DNA of 64,000 bases from Bacteroidales bacterium (lineage in GTDB: Bacteria > Bacteroidota > Bacteroidia > Bacteroidales > F082): the NCBI GenBank assembly GCA_016290215.1, contig JAEETH010000016.1:1-64000 (forward strand), read 5' to 3'. This document shows positions 54,423-62,872 of the stretch, piece after piece (the first letter of the stretch is position 1; each line of letters opens with the position of its first letter). A program made the translations under genes and the position numbers. The notes beneath the pieces are model-generated. The model had not been told where the DNA came from, made no database searches, and worked only from the letters and a program-made list of their open reading frames with translations.

Positions 54423-55193
54423 CTAGAATTTCAGATGTTTCACCGTGATACCATTATTAATCAATTGCCGTAGCGAGTCGATGCCGATGCGCAGGTGCTC
54501 GCCGACGAAATTCTTGCTGACCACCTTGTCGCTTTCCTCGGTCTTGACGCCTTCGGGCACCATGGGGTTGTCGGAAACCAAAAGCAGTGCACCTGTCGGG
54601 ATTTCGTTGTGGAACCCGACCGTGAAAATGGTGGCCGTTTCCATATCGACGGCCATGCAGCGAATCTTGCGGAGATAGTCCTTGAACTCATCATCGTGTT
54701 CCCAAACGCGGCGGTTGGTAGTGTAGACCGTTCCCGTCCAATAGTCGCGGCCATAGTCACGGATGGTGGTGGAAATGGCTTTTTCGAGACTAAATGCAGG
54801 AAGGGCTGGCACCTCGGGCGGAAAGTAGTCGTTGGAGGTACCTTCACCGCGGATGGCGGCAATAGGAAGAATCAAATCGCCAACTTTATTGATTTTCTTC
54901 ACGCCGCCGCATTTGCCAAGAAACAGCACCGCCTTAGGCTTGACGGCACTCAACAAATCCATGATGGTGGCGGCATTGGCGCTGCCCATGCTGAAATTGA
55001 TGATGGTAATTTCGCCATCTGTAGCGCATGGCATCGACTTATCGCGCCCAACCACCTCCACGGCCTGCCATTCGGCAAAGCGATCGACGTAATTCTGGAA
55101 ATTGGTCAGCAGGATATACTTTCCAAACTTCTCCAAGGGCAGACCCGTATAACGCGGCAGCCAGTTCTCTACTATTTCTTGTTTGGTTTTCAT
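54423..55193 (-). CDS. amn: AMP nucleosidase
   Basis: 256 aa of the short AMP-nucleosidase/nucleoside-phosphorylase family: FSMGSANAATIMDLL, VLFLGKCGG, GDLILPIAAIRGEGTSNDY, AVDMETATIF (the nucleoside-binding ME pair) and LLVSDNPMVPEG. It splits AMP to adenine and ribose 5-phosphate. The usual Bacteroidetes annotation of this length is AMP nucleosidase; a related phosphorylase activity cannot be excluded. Its 3' end borders the inverted repeat at 54345-54412. Confidence 0.88.
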   Translation of the reverse strand: MKTKQEIVENWLPRYTGLPLEKFGKYILLTNFQNYVDRFAEWQAVEVVGRDKSMPCATDGEITIINFSMGSANAATIMDLLSAVKPKAVLFLGKCGGVKKINKVGDLILPIAAIRGEGTSNDYFPPEVPALPAFSLEKAISTTIRDYGRDYWTGTVYTTNRRVWEHDDEFKDYLRKIRCMAVDMETATIFTVGFHNEIPTGALLLVSDNPMVPEGVKTEESDKVVSKNFVGEHLRIGIDSLRQLINNGITVKHLKF

Positions 55194-55246
55194 TTCGATG
55201 AATATTTGTGCAAAGGTAAGCTTTTTTTCTTATGTATCTCATGATA

Positions 55247-55909
55247 TTATCCCCATCCCATCTTTTTACGGATTTCCATACACACTTCATCAAACCGTTC
55301 TTGCTCTCTCACCCATTCTGGCAAGTCTCGATTCATCCAGCCAATCACTTTCAACATCTCGTCGTGGATTTCTTCCACTCTGTCCAAATTCCAGCATATA
55401 GATTCATTATGAAACACTCTGTTTCGAAAACGTCGAAACATATTCAAAGGGGTTGAAACATTTCTACGTTGCCGTTCTTGACGAGGCATATATGGGAAAG
55501 CTCTGCGTAATGCTTGCCATAGAGTTCGTTCATACTCGCTGTTCAGCAAAGAAACCCAAAAGCCGAGGGTGAGTTCCGCTACAATCTTCGACGGTGTAAT
55601 CTGCTCATGACGTGCTGTAATATGTTGATTGGCCTCTGTAATATACCGATTCAAGCTCCGCAATCCAGGTGTGGTCGGGAATATGACATACCAATCCTCT
55701 CGTCCAGTCATAGTTTCCAACTCACGGCACAATGCATTCCGTAAAGTGACTTCCATCACCGAAAGGCTTGTATAGAGCGATTCCGACAGCATCAAATTGC
55801 ATTCATAATGGGCAATTGCTTTTGCCTCATCATCTGGATAAAGGGCAAAATATCGCTCCATTCGCTTCGTCGAGAAAACTTTTTCAAAGAATTGCTTGTT
55901 ACTTCCCAT
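55247..55909 (-). CDS. AbiF/AbiD-like abortive-infection protein (HEPN-type, 220 aa)
   Basis: The protein matches the Abi-like family (Abi_2 type): FSTKRMERYFALYPDD near the start, YECNLMLSESLYTSLSVMEV and TLRNALCRE in the middle, FWVSLLNSEYERTLW, and the HEPN-style R-x4-H motif in FRNRVFHNES (about 170-179), which marks a likely ribonuclease active site. Such proteins stop phage spread by killing or arresting infected cells. It is monocistronic and stands between housekeeping genes. Its promoter lies about 100 bp upstream, leaving room for the structured RNA at 55910-56000. Confidence 0.85.
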   Translation of the reverse strand: MGSNKQFFEKVFSTKRMERYFALYPDDEAKAIAHYECNLMLSESLYTSLSVMEVTLRNALCRELETMTGREDWYVIFPTTPGLRSLNRYITEANQHITARHEQITPSKIVAELTLGFWVSLLNSEYERTLWQALRRAFPYMPRQERQRRNVSTPLNMFRRFRNRVFHNESICWNLDRVEEIHDEMLKVIGWMNRDLPEWVREQERFDEVCMEIRKKMGWG

Positions 55910-56000
55910 TTTATTTGTACTTTTGCCTCGCAGTCCCGGGCGTTCCTCTCCCAGATATTTAGATGCTGGTGATGAATCCGGGTTTTTTTATTGCCTTTCT
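55910..56000 (-). ncRNA. Probable structured RNA upstream of the AbiF-like gene
   Basis: On the minus strand, downstream of a -7 promoter, the sequence can fold as an outer stem CCCGG (55978-55982) with CCGGG (about 55935-55939). This encloses an inner hairpin, CCAG (55966-55969) with CTGG (55951-55954). GC-rich blocks stand in otherwise A-rich DNA. A frame crossing the region (55792-56010) has no protein-like character. I recall that AbiF-type proteins have been linked to a conserved RNA, possibly acting like a type III antitoxin, but cannot check it here. Confidence 0.5.
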
Positions 56001-56006
56001 GTGATT

Positions 56007-56015
56007 GCAAAATTA
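56007..56015 (-). promoter_or_regulatory. -7 promoter element TAATTTTGC
   Basis: Exact TAnnTTTGC match. Transcription would start near 56000 and cover the structured RNA and the AbiF-like gene. Confidence 0.6.
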
Positions 56016-56083
56016 GCAGTTTTCCTGTCTATTGCAACAATTTTGTGAATTTGTTTTGAAAACGATTTGTTCAAGAGTTTTAT

Positions 56084-56485
56084 ATGACCCACTACCCCAT
56101 AAAAATACTCATGGCTTTCGGCTGCACTTTTGAGACCGGAAGCGACGAATTTTTCGAATGGCTGATGCGTAACGGCTATCCCGAATTGGGTGCCTTCAGC
56201 CGAGCTATACAAGGCGAAGCTAAAGCCAAAGAATGGCTCATGAAGAACGGCTTTCTACAATTGGTGGCCATCGACAGCGTCATCGACAAAGATGAAAATG
56301 CCGAAGTATGGCTCGCCAAAAACCATTTCGAGGTCGACTTAGCCTTCGCAAAAGCCATCAATTGCGACGACGACGCCACGGAATGGTTAGAGAAAAACGA
56401 TCTTCAGGTTTTTGTTATTCTGGCTAAAAAAATTCGTAAATATTTGGATGACAAATATTTAGACTACCACAAAATCCAATTTTAA
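56084..56485 (+). CDS. Hypothetical helical-repeat protein (133 aa)
   Basis: Four similar units of about 28 residues: EFFEWLMRNGYPELGAFSRA, AKEWLMKNGFLQLVAIDSV, AEVWLAKNHFEVDLAFAKA and ATEWLEKNDLQVFVILAKK. This gives a short repeat array with a WL-x-KN core, probably a compact helical solenoid. No known function. The start may be 56084 or the ATG at 56111; no clear -7 element is seen. It is divergent from the AbiF-like gene. Confidence 0.6.
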   Translation: MTHYPIKILMAFGCTFETGSDEFFEWLMRNGYPELGAFSRAIQGEAKAKEWLMKNGFLQLVAIDSVIDKDENAEVWLAKNHFEVDLAFAKAINCDDDATEWLEKNDLQVFVILAKKIRKYLDDKYLDYHKIQF

Positions 56486-56527
56486 TTTCAAGCGCATTTT
56501 TTTGGCTTACGATAAAGAAAAAAATCC

Positions 56528-56536
56528 TAACTTTGC
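56528..56536 (+). promoter_or_regulatory. -7 promoter element TAACTTTGC
   Basis: Exact match about 42 bp before the ATG at 56578; it excludes the longer frame. Confidence 0.65.
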
Positions 56537-56577
56537 CGCCAATCAGAAAGAGTAAAAAATCAGAAAATCATACTACA

Positions 56578-57219
56578 ATGAAAAAAGGATTATCCATCGT
56601 CATCAACATTGTACTGTTTGCCATCATCGTGCTCTTAGCAGTGCAAGTCGTCAAGAGCATCCAAGCTCCCATCAAGTTCAACCACGAGCAAAAAGCCCGT
56701 GAAGCTAAGGTCGTTGATCGCCTCATCGACATCCGCAATGCCGAGGTGCTTTACAAAAACGCAACCAACAAGTACACGAACAACTTTGACTCTTTGATTA
56801 AGTTCTGCCAAACGGCCGAAATCCCGATTGTGAAAATCGTTCCCGACCCGACCGATACCACCTTTACCCGCACCATCAACGACACCATCGGTTTCGTTAA
56901 GGTGATGGACTCCATCAGAGGAGGTCGCGACAATTTCAACATCAACGACATGAAATGGGTGCCTTTCAGCCAGCCGCAACAGCAGTACGAACTCGAAGCT
57001 GGTACCATTCAGCGTAACGGTATCGAAATCCCTGTCTTCGAGGCCCGCACACCTTACGAAGTCTATTTGGCCAATCCAGGTGCCGCCTTCAGCGACAAGG
57101 AATGGAAGCAACGCGTCAACAACGCCAAGGCTGAAAAGGAAAGCATCAACCGTTATGCCGGTCTGAAAGTTGGCTCTATGGAAGAAGCCACCACCGACGG
57201 TAACTGGGAGAAACTCTAA
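56578..57219 (+). CDS. Membrane-anchored hypothetical protein (213 aa)
   Basis: One N-terminal transmembrane helix (LSIVINIVLFAIIVLLAVQV) is followed by a conserved-looking segment AREAKVVDRLIDIRNAEVLY with a long helix, then a mixed extracytoplasmic domain with PFSQPQQQYELEAG and PVFEARTPYEVYLAN. This is a common Bacteroidales family of unknown function, often found just before DUF3822 and rsmD, as here. The next gene starts 13 bp later, so they form an operon. Confidence 0.75.
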   Translation: MKKGLSIVINIVLFAIIVLLAVQVVKSIQAPIKFNHEQKAREAKVVDRLIDIRNAEVLYKNATNKYTNNFDSLIKFCQTAEIPIVKIVPDPTDTTFTRTINDTIGFVKVMDSIRGGRDNFNINDMKWVPFSQPQQQYELEAGTIQRNGIEIPVFEARTPYEVYLANPGAAFSDKEWKQRVNNAKAEKESINRYAGLKVGSMEEATTDGNWEKL

Positions 57220-57232
57220 ACCGTTAGGATGA

Positions 57233-58087
57233 ATGACGGCATCGTTGAATCCTTATATCTCACAATTCGGTGAGAAGTTTGATGCCGAGAAGTCATCGCA
57301 ATACAGATTGACCATCCAATTCTCGTTGGGTGGTCTTTCTTTTGCCCTTCTCGATGCAACAACTCAAACGCTTATCGCCTTGGAATGTTACCAGTCGGAC
57401 TTGCTGACCGACAGCGACGACTTGTTCCGCGCTTTGGAACGGGCTCTGGAATCAAAAGGGCTAAACAACAAGGCTTTTCAATCTGTAACCAGCCTCATCG
57501 ACAACCGTTACAGCACCCTCGTCCCAAAAGCTTTGTTCAACGAAGCTGACGCAGCCAAATACCTTGACTTTGGTTTCCAAATTCCGGAAGGCTACACCGT
57601 TGTTTCAGAGCCCTTGACCTCGATGCCATGCCATCATGTGTTTGCTTTCCCAAAAGCTTTACACGACAAATTACAATCCAAATGGAAGGAAGTCAAGATT
57701 ACCCATTCAAGCTGCGTATTCCTCGACAGCATGATGCAAAACGGCGTTGACACAGGCATTTTTGTTCAAGTCCGCAACCGCGACTTCGACATGCTTATCA
57801 AAAAAGAAGGCAATCTGTTGTTTTTCAATAATTTCAAGTTCAACACCAAGGAAGACTTTGCTTACTTCTTGCTGTTTGCCATGGAACAAAACGGTTGCTC
57901 GGGACAAGACACACCCGTTTGCTTCTCCGGCCTCATCCGTCCCGCCTCCGACATCATCGACCTTTGTGGACGCTATGTGAAAGATATCCGATTTGTGGAC
58001 GACCCGCACACATTAAAAGTGTGCAAAGCATTGGAAGAAGTGCCATTCCAATATTACTACACCCTATACCAATTAGTAGGACAATAA
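57233..58087 (+). CDS. DUF3822 family protein (284 aa)
   Basis: The fold looks like an actin-like ATPase relative: YRLTIQFSLGGLSFALLDA at the start, a second half with GIFVQVRNRDFDMLIKKEG, and PVCFSGLIRPASDI. DUF3822 proteins occur in Bacteroidetes next to rsmD and their role is unknown. No membrane segment. The order membrane protein, DUF3822, rsmD suggests a conserved operon. Confidence 0.8.
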   Translation: MTASLNPYISQFGEKFDAEKSSQYRLTIQFSLGGLSFALLDATTQTLIALECYQSDLLTDSDDLFRALERALESKGLNNKAFQSVTSLIDNRYSTLVPKALFNEADAAKYLDFGFQIPEGYTVVSEPLTSMPCHHVFAFPKALHDKLQSKWKEVKITHSSCVFLDSMMQNGVDTGIFVQVRNRDFDMLIKKEGNLLFFNNFKFNTKEDFAYFLLFAMEQNGCSGQDTPVCFSGLIRPASDIIDLCGRYVKDIRFVDDPHTLKVCKALEEVPFQYYYTLYQLVGQ

Positions 58088-58162
58088 GTTGCGGCGTTTC
58101 GACAGGCTCAACGACCTTGATCCCCCGAGCTTATTGAAAGTCCCGCGTCAAAAAGAAATAAT

Positions 58163-58720
58163 ATGAGAATCATAAGAGGAAGATACCAACGGCGACAAAT
58201 CACGGCACCTAACAACCTGCCTGTGCGCCCCACCACCGACATGGCTAAGGAAAGCCTGTTCAACATCATCGAAAACCACTTCGATTTTGAAGAAACCGAG
58301 GCCTTGGACTTGTTTGCGGGCACAGGCAACATCTCCTACGAACTCGTTTCAAGAGGGTGCCCAAAGGTCGTTTCCGTCGACCAAGACTTCGGCTGCGTGA
58401 AGTTCATCCGTGAGACTGCCAACAAACTCAACATGAAAGAGTTACTTGTCGTCCGTTCCGATGTGTATCGTTTCCTCGACAAGCACCAGATGCAATACGA
58501 CCTCATCTTTGCCGACCCGCCTTACGACTGCGAGCATTATAACGAGTTGGTCAACCTCGTTTTCGACCGCAACCTGTTACGCGAAGGCGGCATGTTCGTC
58601 TTGGAGCACGACAAATATCAAAACTTCGAGGAACATCCCCATTTCATGGAGCAAAGACATTACGGAAAAGTGAATTTCACCTTCTTTGCGCAGACCATCG
58701 AAGAAAACGATGACCAATGA
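58163..58720 (+). CDS. rsmD: 16S rRNA (guanine-966-N2)-methyltransferase
   Basis: 185 aa with RsmD hallmarks: MRIIRGRYQRRQITAPNNLP, VRPTTDMAKESLFNII, ALDLFAGTGNISYELVSRG for SAM binding, the catalytic DLIFADPPYD and a normal C-terminus. It acts on the small subunit. Between it and DUF3822 lies a degraded copy of the TTCGACAGGCTCA repeat (about 58090-58140). The stop codon sits inside the start of the palindrome at 58711. Confidence 0.95.
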   Translation: MRIIRGRYQRRQITAPNNLPVRPTTDMAKESLFNIIENHFDFEETEALDLFAGTGNISYELVSRGCPKVVSVDQDFGCVKFIRETANKLNMKELLVVRSDVYRFLDKHQMQYDLIFADPPYDCEHYNELVNLVFDRNLLREGGMFVLEHDKYQNFEEHPHFMEQRHYGKVNFTFFAQTIEENDDQ

Positions 58721-58785
58721 CTATGACCATGACCGCTTCAACTGAAAGTAATAGCGGTCATAGTCATTGTCATAAGTCATAGTCA
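58711..58785. repeat. Palindrome of the 'TGACTATGAC' family at the rsmD 3' end
   Basis: ATGACTATGACCATGACCGCT, shared with the 25.4 and 34.0 kb copies, pairs with AGCGGTCATAGTCATTGTCA and a second ATAGTCA. It overlaps the rsmD stop codon and touches the end of the glycine-lipid gene, so it may act as a terminator here. Confidence 0.8.
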
Positions 58786-60570
58786 AATATACCCAAAACG
58801 TTTCCTAACCATTTCCTTCTCTTCGTCGCTGCTATCGCGGAAGAATGGCATCACCTCGTCTTCGGGGAAATCCGTGAAGGTGAGGAACAACAAGCTGTCC
58901 AAGGTGTCGTTAAAGTCGGGGTCGACATTGAAACAGAGGTACTTGGCATTCAGCTTCAGGTACTTCTTGAACAATGTAGGCAGACGATACTGGCCGTTGC
59001 TCAAACGGAACATGAACTTATCGAATTTGTCGACAGAATCCATATTCCCCTGCATCAACACATCCATATCCACTTTAAGCGTATCAGGACGGAAGGGCGT
59101 CATTGGCGTCACTGCCTGTTTCAAATCATCGTCAACGGAGTGTTTTTCCGTGACATACTTGACTATCATGCTCTGATAGAACTTCGGCATCCAACTACTG
59201 ATGCTCACGGGGCCGATGAAATGGTTGATATGAGGATAGCGCACCACCACGTCGGAAAGGCCGCGCAACAACAGCACCAAGGGCAGCACCTCTTTTTGGT
59301 AGTCAAGGGAAACAAAAGAGCGCCCCAACTCAATTGTACGGCTCAGTTTTTCAGAAAACGACTCGTCGATATTCACTAAGGTGCTCACATAAAAGCCTTT
59401 GATTCCATACTTGGGGATAATCTCACTGCCAACGCCGAGACGATAACAACCTGCAATCTTCTGCTTGACCTTATCCCAAAGAATCAACTGCTTGAAATGC
59501 TGGTCGAACTCATCCTGATCAAGGCTCTTTCCCGTGCCTTCACCAATGGCGCGGAAAGTCTCTTCGCGCAGACGGGCAATTTCATGCATCAAATTCGGAA
59601 CATCCTCATAGTCTGCCAAATAGCACTCGTAATCAGAGGTGGAATACAGGAACGACTTCTCGCGGATGGCATCCAACTCTTTTAACATCAACGACAAATC
59701 CGTCGGGGCACCAATCTCAACCTGTTTCATTTCCTTCTTCTCAACAGGTTGGGCCGGAATATTGGCTTCCAATGCGTATGAACGACTGCGGAGATACGCC
59801 GCCAAGTCCTTAGGATTCTCGTAGAGTTCGATTTCGGCAGGCAAAATCGGCTTGCCTATCTGCAAATTGAAACATTGGTCGTGCTTGTTAATCAACTCCT
59901 TGGTCAGTCGCGCCGTGCCCAGCATGGGATGGATTTTATCAACGGCATAGAACAGCTTCGAGTTGCGACCCTCCCAAAACGCAGGTATCACAGGCACATT
60001 GGCATTCTTGATGATACGGGCTATGGAAGTGCTCCAAGGCAAGTCTTCGGGATAGTCATGGTCGTGATAACGCGACACCTCGCCCGCAGGAAACACGCCC
60101 AATCCATGGCCCGCCGCGATATGCTGAATGGCACCCTTGATACCACCCACACTGCTCTTCCATTCAGGGTTTTTCTCGAATGGGTTGACAGCGAAAAAGC
60201 ACTCCTTGAGGTTGGGGATATGCGACAGGATGAAATTGGCCATAATCTTGAAGTCGGGGCGCACCTTGGCGATGGCACTCAACAGCATCACGCCTTCGAT
60301 ACCCCCAAAAGGATGATTGCTGACCATGACAAAGCCACCCTCTTTAGGAATATTTTCCAACTGCTCGGGACTGACATCAATAGTAATGCCCATGTTTTCG
60401 AGAAGATGGTCAGCGAACTCACGACCCTGATAATCAGCGGCTCCATCGAAGAGGCGGTTGATTTTGCCCAGACGAAGGTAACCGTATGCCAAGCCCGCGA
60501 CACACGTGCCGAAGAAGCCTTTCAAGCCTAAGGCATTTTTGAGATCAGAAGTAGTGACTACTTTTCGCAT
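58783..60570 (-). CDS. Fused glycine-lipid synthase (PlsC-like acyltransferase + GNAT N-acyltransferase, 595 aa)
   Basis: The N-terminal half is a PlsC/LPLAT-type acyltransferase (MVSNHPFGGIEGVML near 80-95; GVFPAGEVSRY near 155). The C-terminal half (about 285-500) is an OlsB/GNAT-type N-acyltransferase (LREETFRAIGEGTG; GCYRLGVG; SRTIELGRSFV; LLLRGLSDVVVRYP). In Bacteroides these are separate GlsA and GlsB proteins making glycine lipids at the membrane; a fusion (GlsF-type) is known from other Bacteroidetes. The ATG at 60570 fits the -7 element at 60607-60615. It is monocistronic. Confidence 0.8.
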   Translation of the reverse strand: MRKVVTTSDLKNALGLKGFFGTCVAGLAYGYLRLGKINRLFDGAADYQGREFADHLLENMGITIDVSPEQLENIPKEGGFVMVSNHPFGGIEGVMLLSAIAKVRPDFKIMANFILSHIPNLKECFFAVNPFEKNPEWKSSVGGIKGAIQHIAAGHGLGVFPAGEVSRYHDHDYPEDLPWSTSIARIIKNANVPVIPAFWEGRNSKLFYAVDKIHPMLGTARLTKELINKHDQCFNLQIGKPILPAEIELYENPKDLAAYLRSRSYALEANIPAQPVEKKEMKQVEIGAPTDLSLMLKELDAIREKSFLYSTSDYECYLADYEDVPNLMHEIARLREETFRAIGEGTGKSLDQDEFDQHFKQLILWDKVKQKIAGCYRLGVGSEIIPKYGIKGFYVSTLVNIDESFSEKLSRTIELGRSFVSLDYQKEVLPLVLLLRGLSDVVVRYPHINHFIGPVSISSWMPKFYQSMIVKYVTEKHSVDDDLKQAVTPMTPFRPDTLKVDMDVLMQGNMDSVDKFDKFMFRLSNGQYRLPTLFKKYLKLNAKYLCFNVDPDFNDTLDSLLFLTFTDFPEDEVMPFFRDSSDEEKEMVRKRFGYI

Positions 60571-60606
60571 GGTCAATGAGCCAATAGCGTTATTAGGTTT
60601 TAATCG

Positions 60607-60615
60607 GCAAAAATA
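60607..60615 (-). promoter_or_regulatory. -7 promoter element TATTTTTGC
   Basis: Exact match before the glycine-lipid synthase gene. Confidence 0.65.
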
Positions 60616-60689
60616 ATGATTTTATCAATTGCAATGCCATTTTTCAGATAAAAACGGCCCTCCTGCCTTTGCATCATTGGAGAAAAACG

Positions 60690-60698
60690 TATTTTTGC
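60690..60698 (+). promoter_or_regulatory. -7 promoter element TATTTTTGC
   Basis: Exact match 25 bp before the pseudouridine synthase ATG; divergent from the element at 60607. Confidence 0.65.
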
Positions 60699-60722
60699 CC
60701 TGATTTACATTATCAATAAATC

Positions 60723-61268
60723 ATGGTGATTTTGTTCAACAAGCCCTTTGGCGTACTCAGCCAGTTCACTCCCGAAGCCGGACATCGAGCCCTCGATGAA
60801 TTCGGATTCCCTCCTAATGTGTATGCTGCTGGCCGCCTCGACCACGACAGCGAGGGGGCATTGCTCCTCACCGACAACGGTCCGCTCATCAAGAAGCTAC
60901 TTGATCCAAAGTTTGAGCATCCGCGCACTTATCTTGCACAAGTTGATGGCCAAATCACGCAAGAGGCTGTCAACCAGTTGAAGAGAGGCGTGACTATCAA
61001 AGGCTACCGCACCAAACCCTGCCAAGCGGAAATCGTTGAAGCACCAGAGAACCTTTGGGAAAGGGTACCTCCTATCCGCTACCGCGCCAACATCCCGACC
61101 AGTTGGGTACGTCTCACCCTCATCGAAGGCAAGAACCGCCAGGTGCGCCACATGACCGCTGCAGTAGGATTCCCCACATTACGGCTCATTCGCATCCAAA
61201 TTGGCAACATCCCATTGGGTGACTTGCAGCCTGGCGAGTGGAAAGTGGTCAACGAACGGGTGATTTGA
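60723..61268 (+). CDS. RsuA/RluE-type rRNA pseudouridine synthase (181 aa)
   Basis: Short RsuA/RluB/E/F-family enzyme without an S4 domain: ILFNKPFGVLSQFT, catalytic AAGRLDHDSEGALLLTDNG with the conserved Asp, and LIEGKNRQVRHMTAAVGFPT. The length and lack of S4 fit RluE (23S U2457), though the exact site cannot be fixed from sequence alone. It ends at a strong bidirectional terminator. Confidence 0.88.
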   Translation: MVILFNKPFGVLSQFTPEAGHRALDEFGFPPNVYAAGRLDHDSEGALLLTDNGPLIKKLLDPKFEHPRTYLAQVDGQITQEAVNQLKRGVTIKGYRTKPCQAEIVEAPENLWERVPPIRYRANIPTSWVRLTLIEGKNRQVRHMTAAVGFPTLRLIRIQIGNIPLGDLQPGEWKVVNERVI

Positions 61269-61272
61269 AAAC

Positions 61273-61313
61273 AAAAAAAGAGGGTGTGTCAAAACTGGCA
61301 CATCCTCTTTTTT
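61273..61313. terminator. Bidirectional rho-independent terminator
   Basis: The stem AAAAAAGAGGGTGTG.. with ..CACATCCTCTTTTTT and a short loop lies between the convergent pseudouridine synthase and DUF5692 genes. Confidence 0.85.
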
Positions 61314-61333
61314 GTTTGAATAAGGTTGCAACA

Positions 61334-62437
61334 TCAATCGACATCGGCACGAGCCATGGCGTCTTTGTAGTACTTCTGGTTGACGAAGACGTCTTCCTTG
61401 TACGGGTTGATGTGACGTTTCTTGGAAACCGAAATGATGTAGCAAAGAGCGACGATGTTCACTATCAGAGCGAGTGTGCTAATCACCATCATCATGGTAG
61501 GATTGGCCGCCACGACGGAAGGATCTACTGTAGTGCCCACAACGCCGTCAACGGCAGCTTGTCCACCAGCAGCATACAGTTTCTCAATGGTGGTGACACC
61601 TTCCGGATAGAGAACGGGAAGCGTAGCCCAGCTGAACCACTGGCGACCGTCTTTGAAGGTCTCCTGGAAGAGCGGGAACACCTGTGCGAACATGCACCAG
61701 ATGGCCAAGGTATTGGCACGGTTCTGGATCCAACCACCACGGTTCCACAGCAGAGCAGCCACCGTAGGAGCCAGCAGCAGGGCGATACCGCAATACCAGC
61801 TGTGCGTCGGCAGGCAGTTGTAGGTGTAGGCAAAGTTCCAGATGTCGTAGATGACGATGTAGACCCAGGTCATGTCGGCCCAGATCATGTCTTTCTTGTC
61901 CTTGGAACCATACACATTCCACCAAGCGGTCATACAGAAGATGTTGAACAAACCGGCAACACCATTAAAGACATTGTGCCAGCCACCATATTGCCAAACG
62001 CCTTCGGAGGTAAGCCACCACTTATTCCATCCCATCACTGCGCTCTCGAAGTCGGAAACGCAGGCAATCAGGATGTTGATGGCCACGATGATAAACGGGA
62101 AAGGCTTGAACCAATGCTTTGCACCGATGCCCCATTTGTACTTAATCATCATAAAGCCGATACATCCGGCTGTGGCTGCATAAAGCTTGGCATAATGGAA
62201 CCAGCCTTGCATATAGACATGGGTCTGGTTTTCCAACGCCCACTGTGCACCACTGCGGACGCCAAGCCAGATGGCGAGGAAGTAGGCCGTCAAAGCAACG
62301 GGAACGACCAAGAAAGTAAAGATGCCGCCGAACTTGGTGCGACGGGCAAACTCGTTCAGTAAGATAAGACCAGCGAGGACAACGAGCATCATTCCCCACT
62401 GAGACAGCGCATTAGCGCCATAAACTTGGAAAAACAT
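61334..62437 (-). CDS. DUF5692 family membrane protein (367 aa)
   Basis: About nine hydrophobic helices (for example WGMMLVVLAGLILLNEF, TFLVVPVALTAYFLAIWL, FPFIIVAINILIACV, VYIVIYDIWNFAYTYN, LALIVNIVALCYIISV), many Trp residues and a short polar tail. This is a polytopic inner-membrane protein found in gut Bacteroidetes and Firmicutes; the DUF5692 name is from memory. Function unknown. The small membrane protein gene at 62528 lies upstream on the same strand, separated by a repeat array, and may be its partner. Confidence 0.7.
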   Translation of the reverse strand: MFFQVYGANALSQWGMMLVVLAGLILLNEFARRTKFGGIFTFLVVPVALTAYFLAIWLGVRSGAQWALENQTHVYMQGWFHYAKLYAATAGCIGFMMIKYKWGIGAKHWFKPFPFIIVAINILIACVSDFESAVMGWNKWWLTSEGVWQYGGWHNVFNGVAGLFNIFCMTAWWNVYGSKDKKDMIWADMTWVYIVIYDIWNFAYTYNCLPTHSWYCGIALLLAPTVAALLWNRGGWIQNRANTLAIWCMFAQVFPLFQETFKDGRQWFSWATLPVLYPEGVTTIEKLYAAGGQAAVDGVVGTTVDPSVVAANPTMMMVISTLALIVNIVALCYIISVSKKRHINPYKEDVFVNQKYYKDAMARADVD

Positions 62438-62446
62438 GATTGTTAG

Positions 62447-62488
62447 TTTTAAGTTGTTCAGTTATTCAGTTGTTCAGTTATTCAGTTA
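62447..62488. repeat. GTTCAGTTATTCA short-repeat array
   Basis: Four alternating units of GTTCAGTTATTCA/GTTGTTCAGTT between two membrane-protein genes. It is the same theme as at 41846-41925. Confidence 0.75.
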
Positions 62489-62525
62489 ACGCTTCGCGTC
62501 ATTGCGAGGAACGAAGCAATCTAGA
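62489..62525. repeat. Dispersed repeat CGTCATTGCGAGGAACGAAGC
   Basis: Core GTCATTGCGAGGAACGAAGC. I recognise it as a repeat type seen scattered in several bacterial genomes. Single copy in this window. Confidence 0.6.
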
Positions 62526-62527
62526 CA

Positions 62528-62872
62528 TTAAGTCAGTTGGACTTTCTTTTTGTGCTCTTTCGCCAAAGCATATACCGCCCATACCGCTGTGATTACAAGC
62601 GACATCGGGACACCAACAGTAAGCATTTCGCGGAGCATGACGGCACCGCCTCCCGCATTCTCAAGGGCGGTGAAGAACGGGAAACGCCAAGTGAGTTCGC
62701 CGTTGATGACATGATCCACGACCAGCATCACCGAACCGCCCCAGAGCATCTTCTCCAAAGCCGGCAGATGACGCGCAAAGGCAGAATGATCGCTTCGGTT
62801 GTTTTTTTCATTGGATTTGCGAATGGCACTCGTGACCACCGCTTGTGCTAAAGGTACTACAAAACAAGACAT
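62528..62872 (-). CDS. Small membrane protein (114 aa)
   Basis: An N-terminal hydrophobic stretch (MSCFVVPLAQAVVTSA), a polar loop with KNNRSDHSAFARHLPALEKM, then two further helices (MLWGGSVMLVVDHVI; LTVGVPMSLVITAVWAVYAL) and a basic tail. No known domain. It precedes the DUF5692 gene on the same strand, which suggests a two-component membrane system, but the two are separated by repeats. Confidence 0.65.
   Translation of the reverse strand: MSCFVVPLAQAVVTSAIRKSNEKNNRSDHSAFARHLPALEKMLWGGSVMLVVDHVINGELTWRFPFFTALENAGGGAVMLREMLTVGVPMSLVITAVWAVYALAKEHKKKVQLT

Noticed and set aside
55792-56010. 72-codon minus-strand frame over the AbiF leader
   Set aside because: It starts upstream of the structured RNA and overlaps the AbiF coding start in another frame; no protein-like properties.
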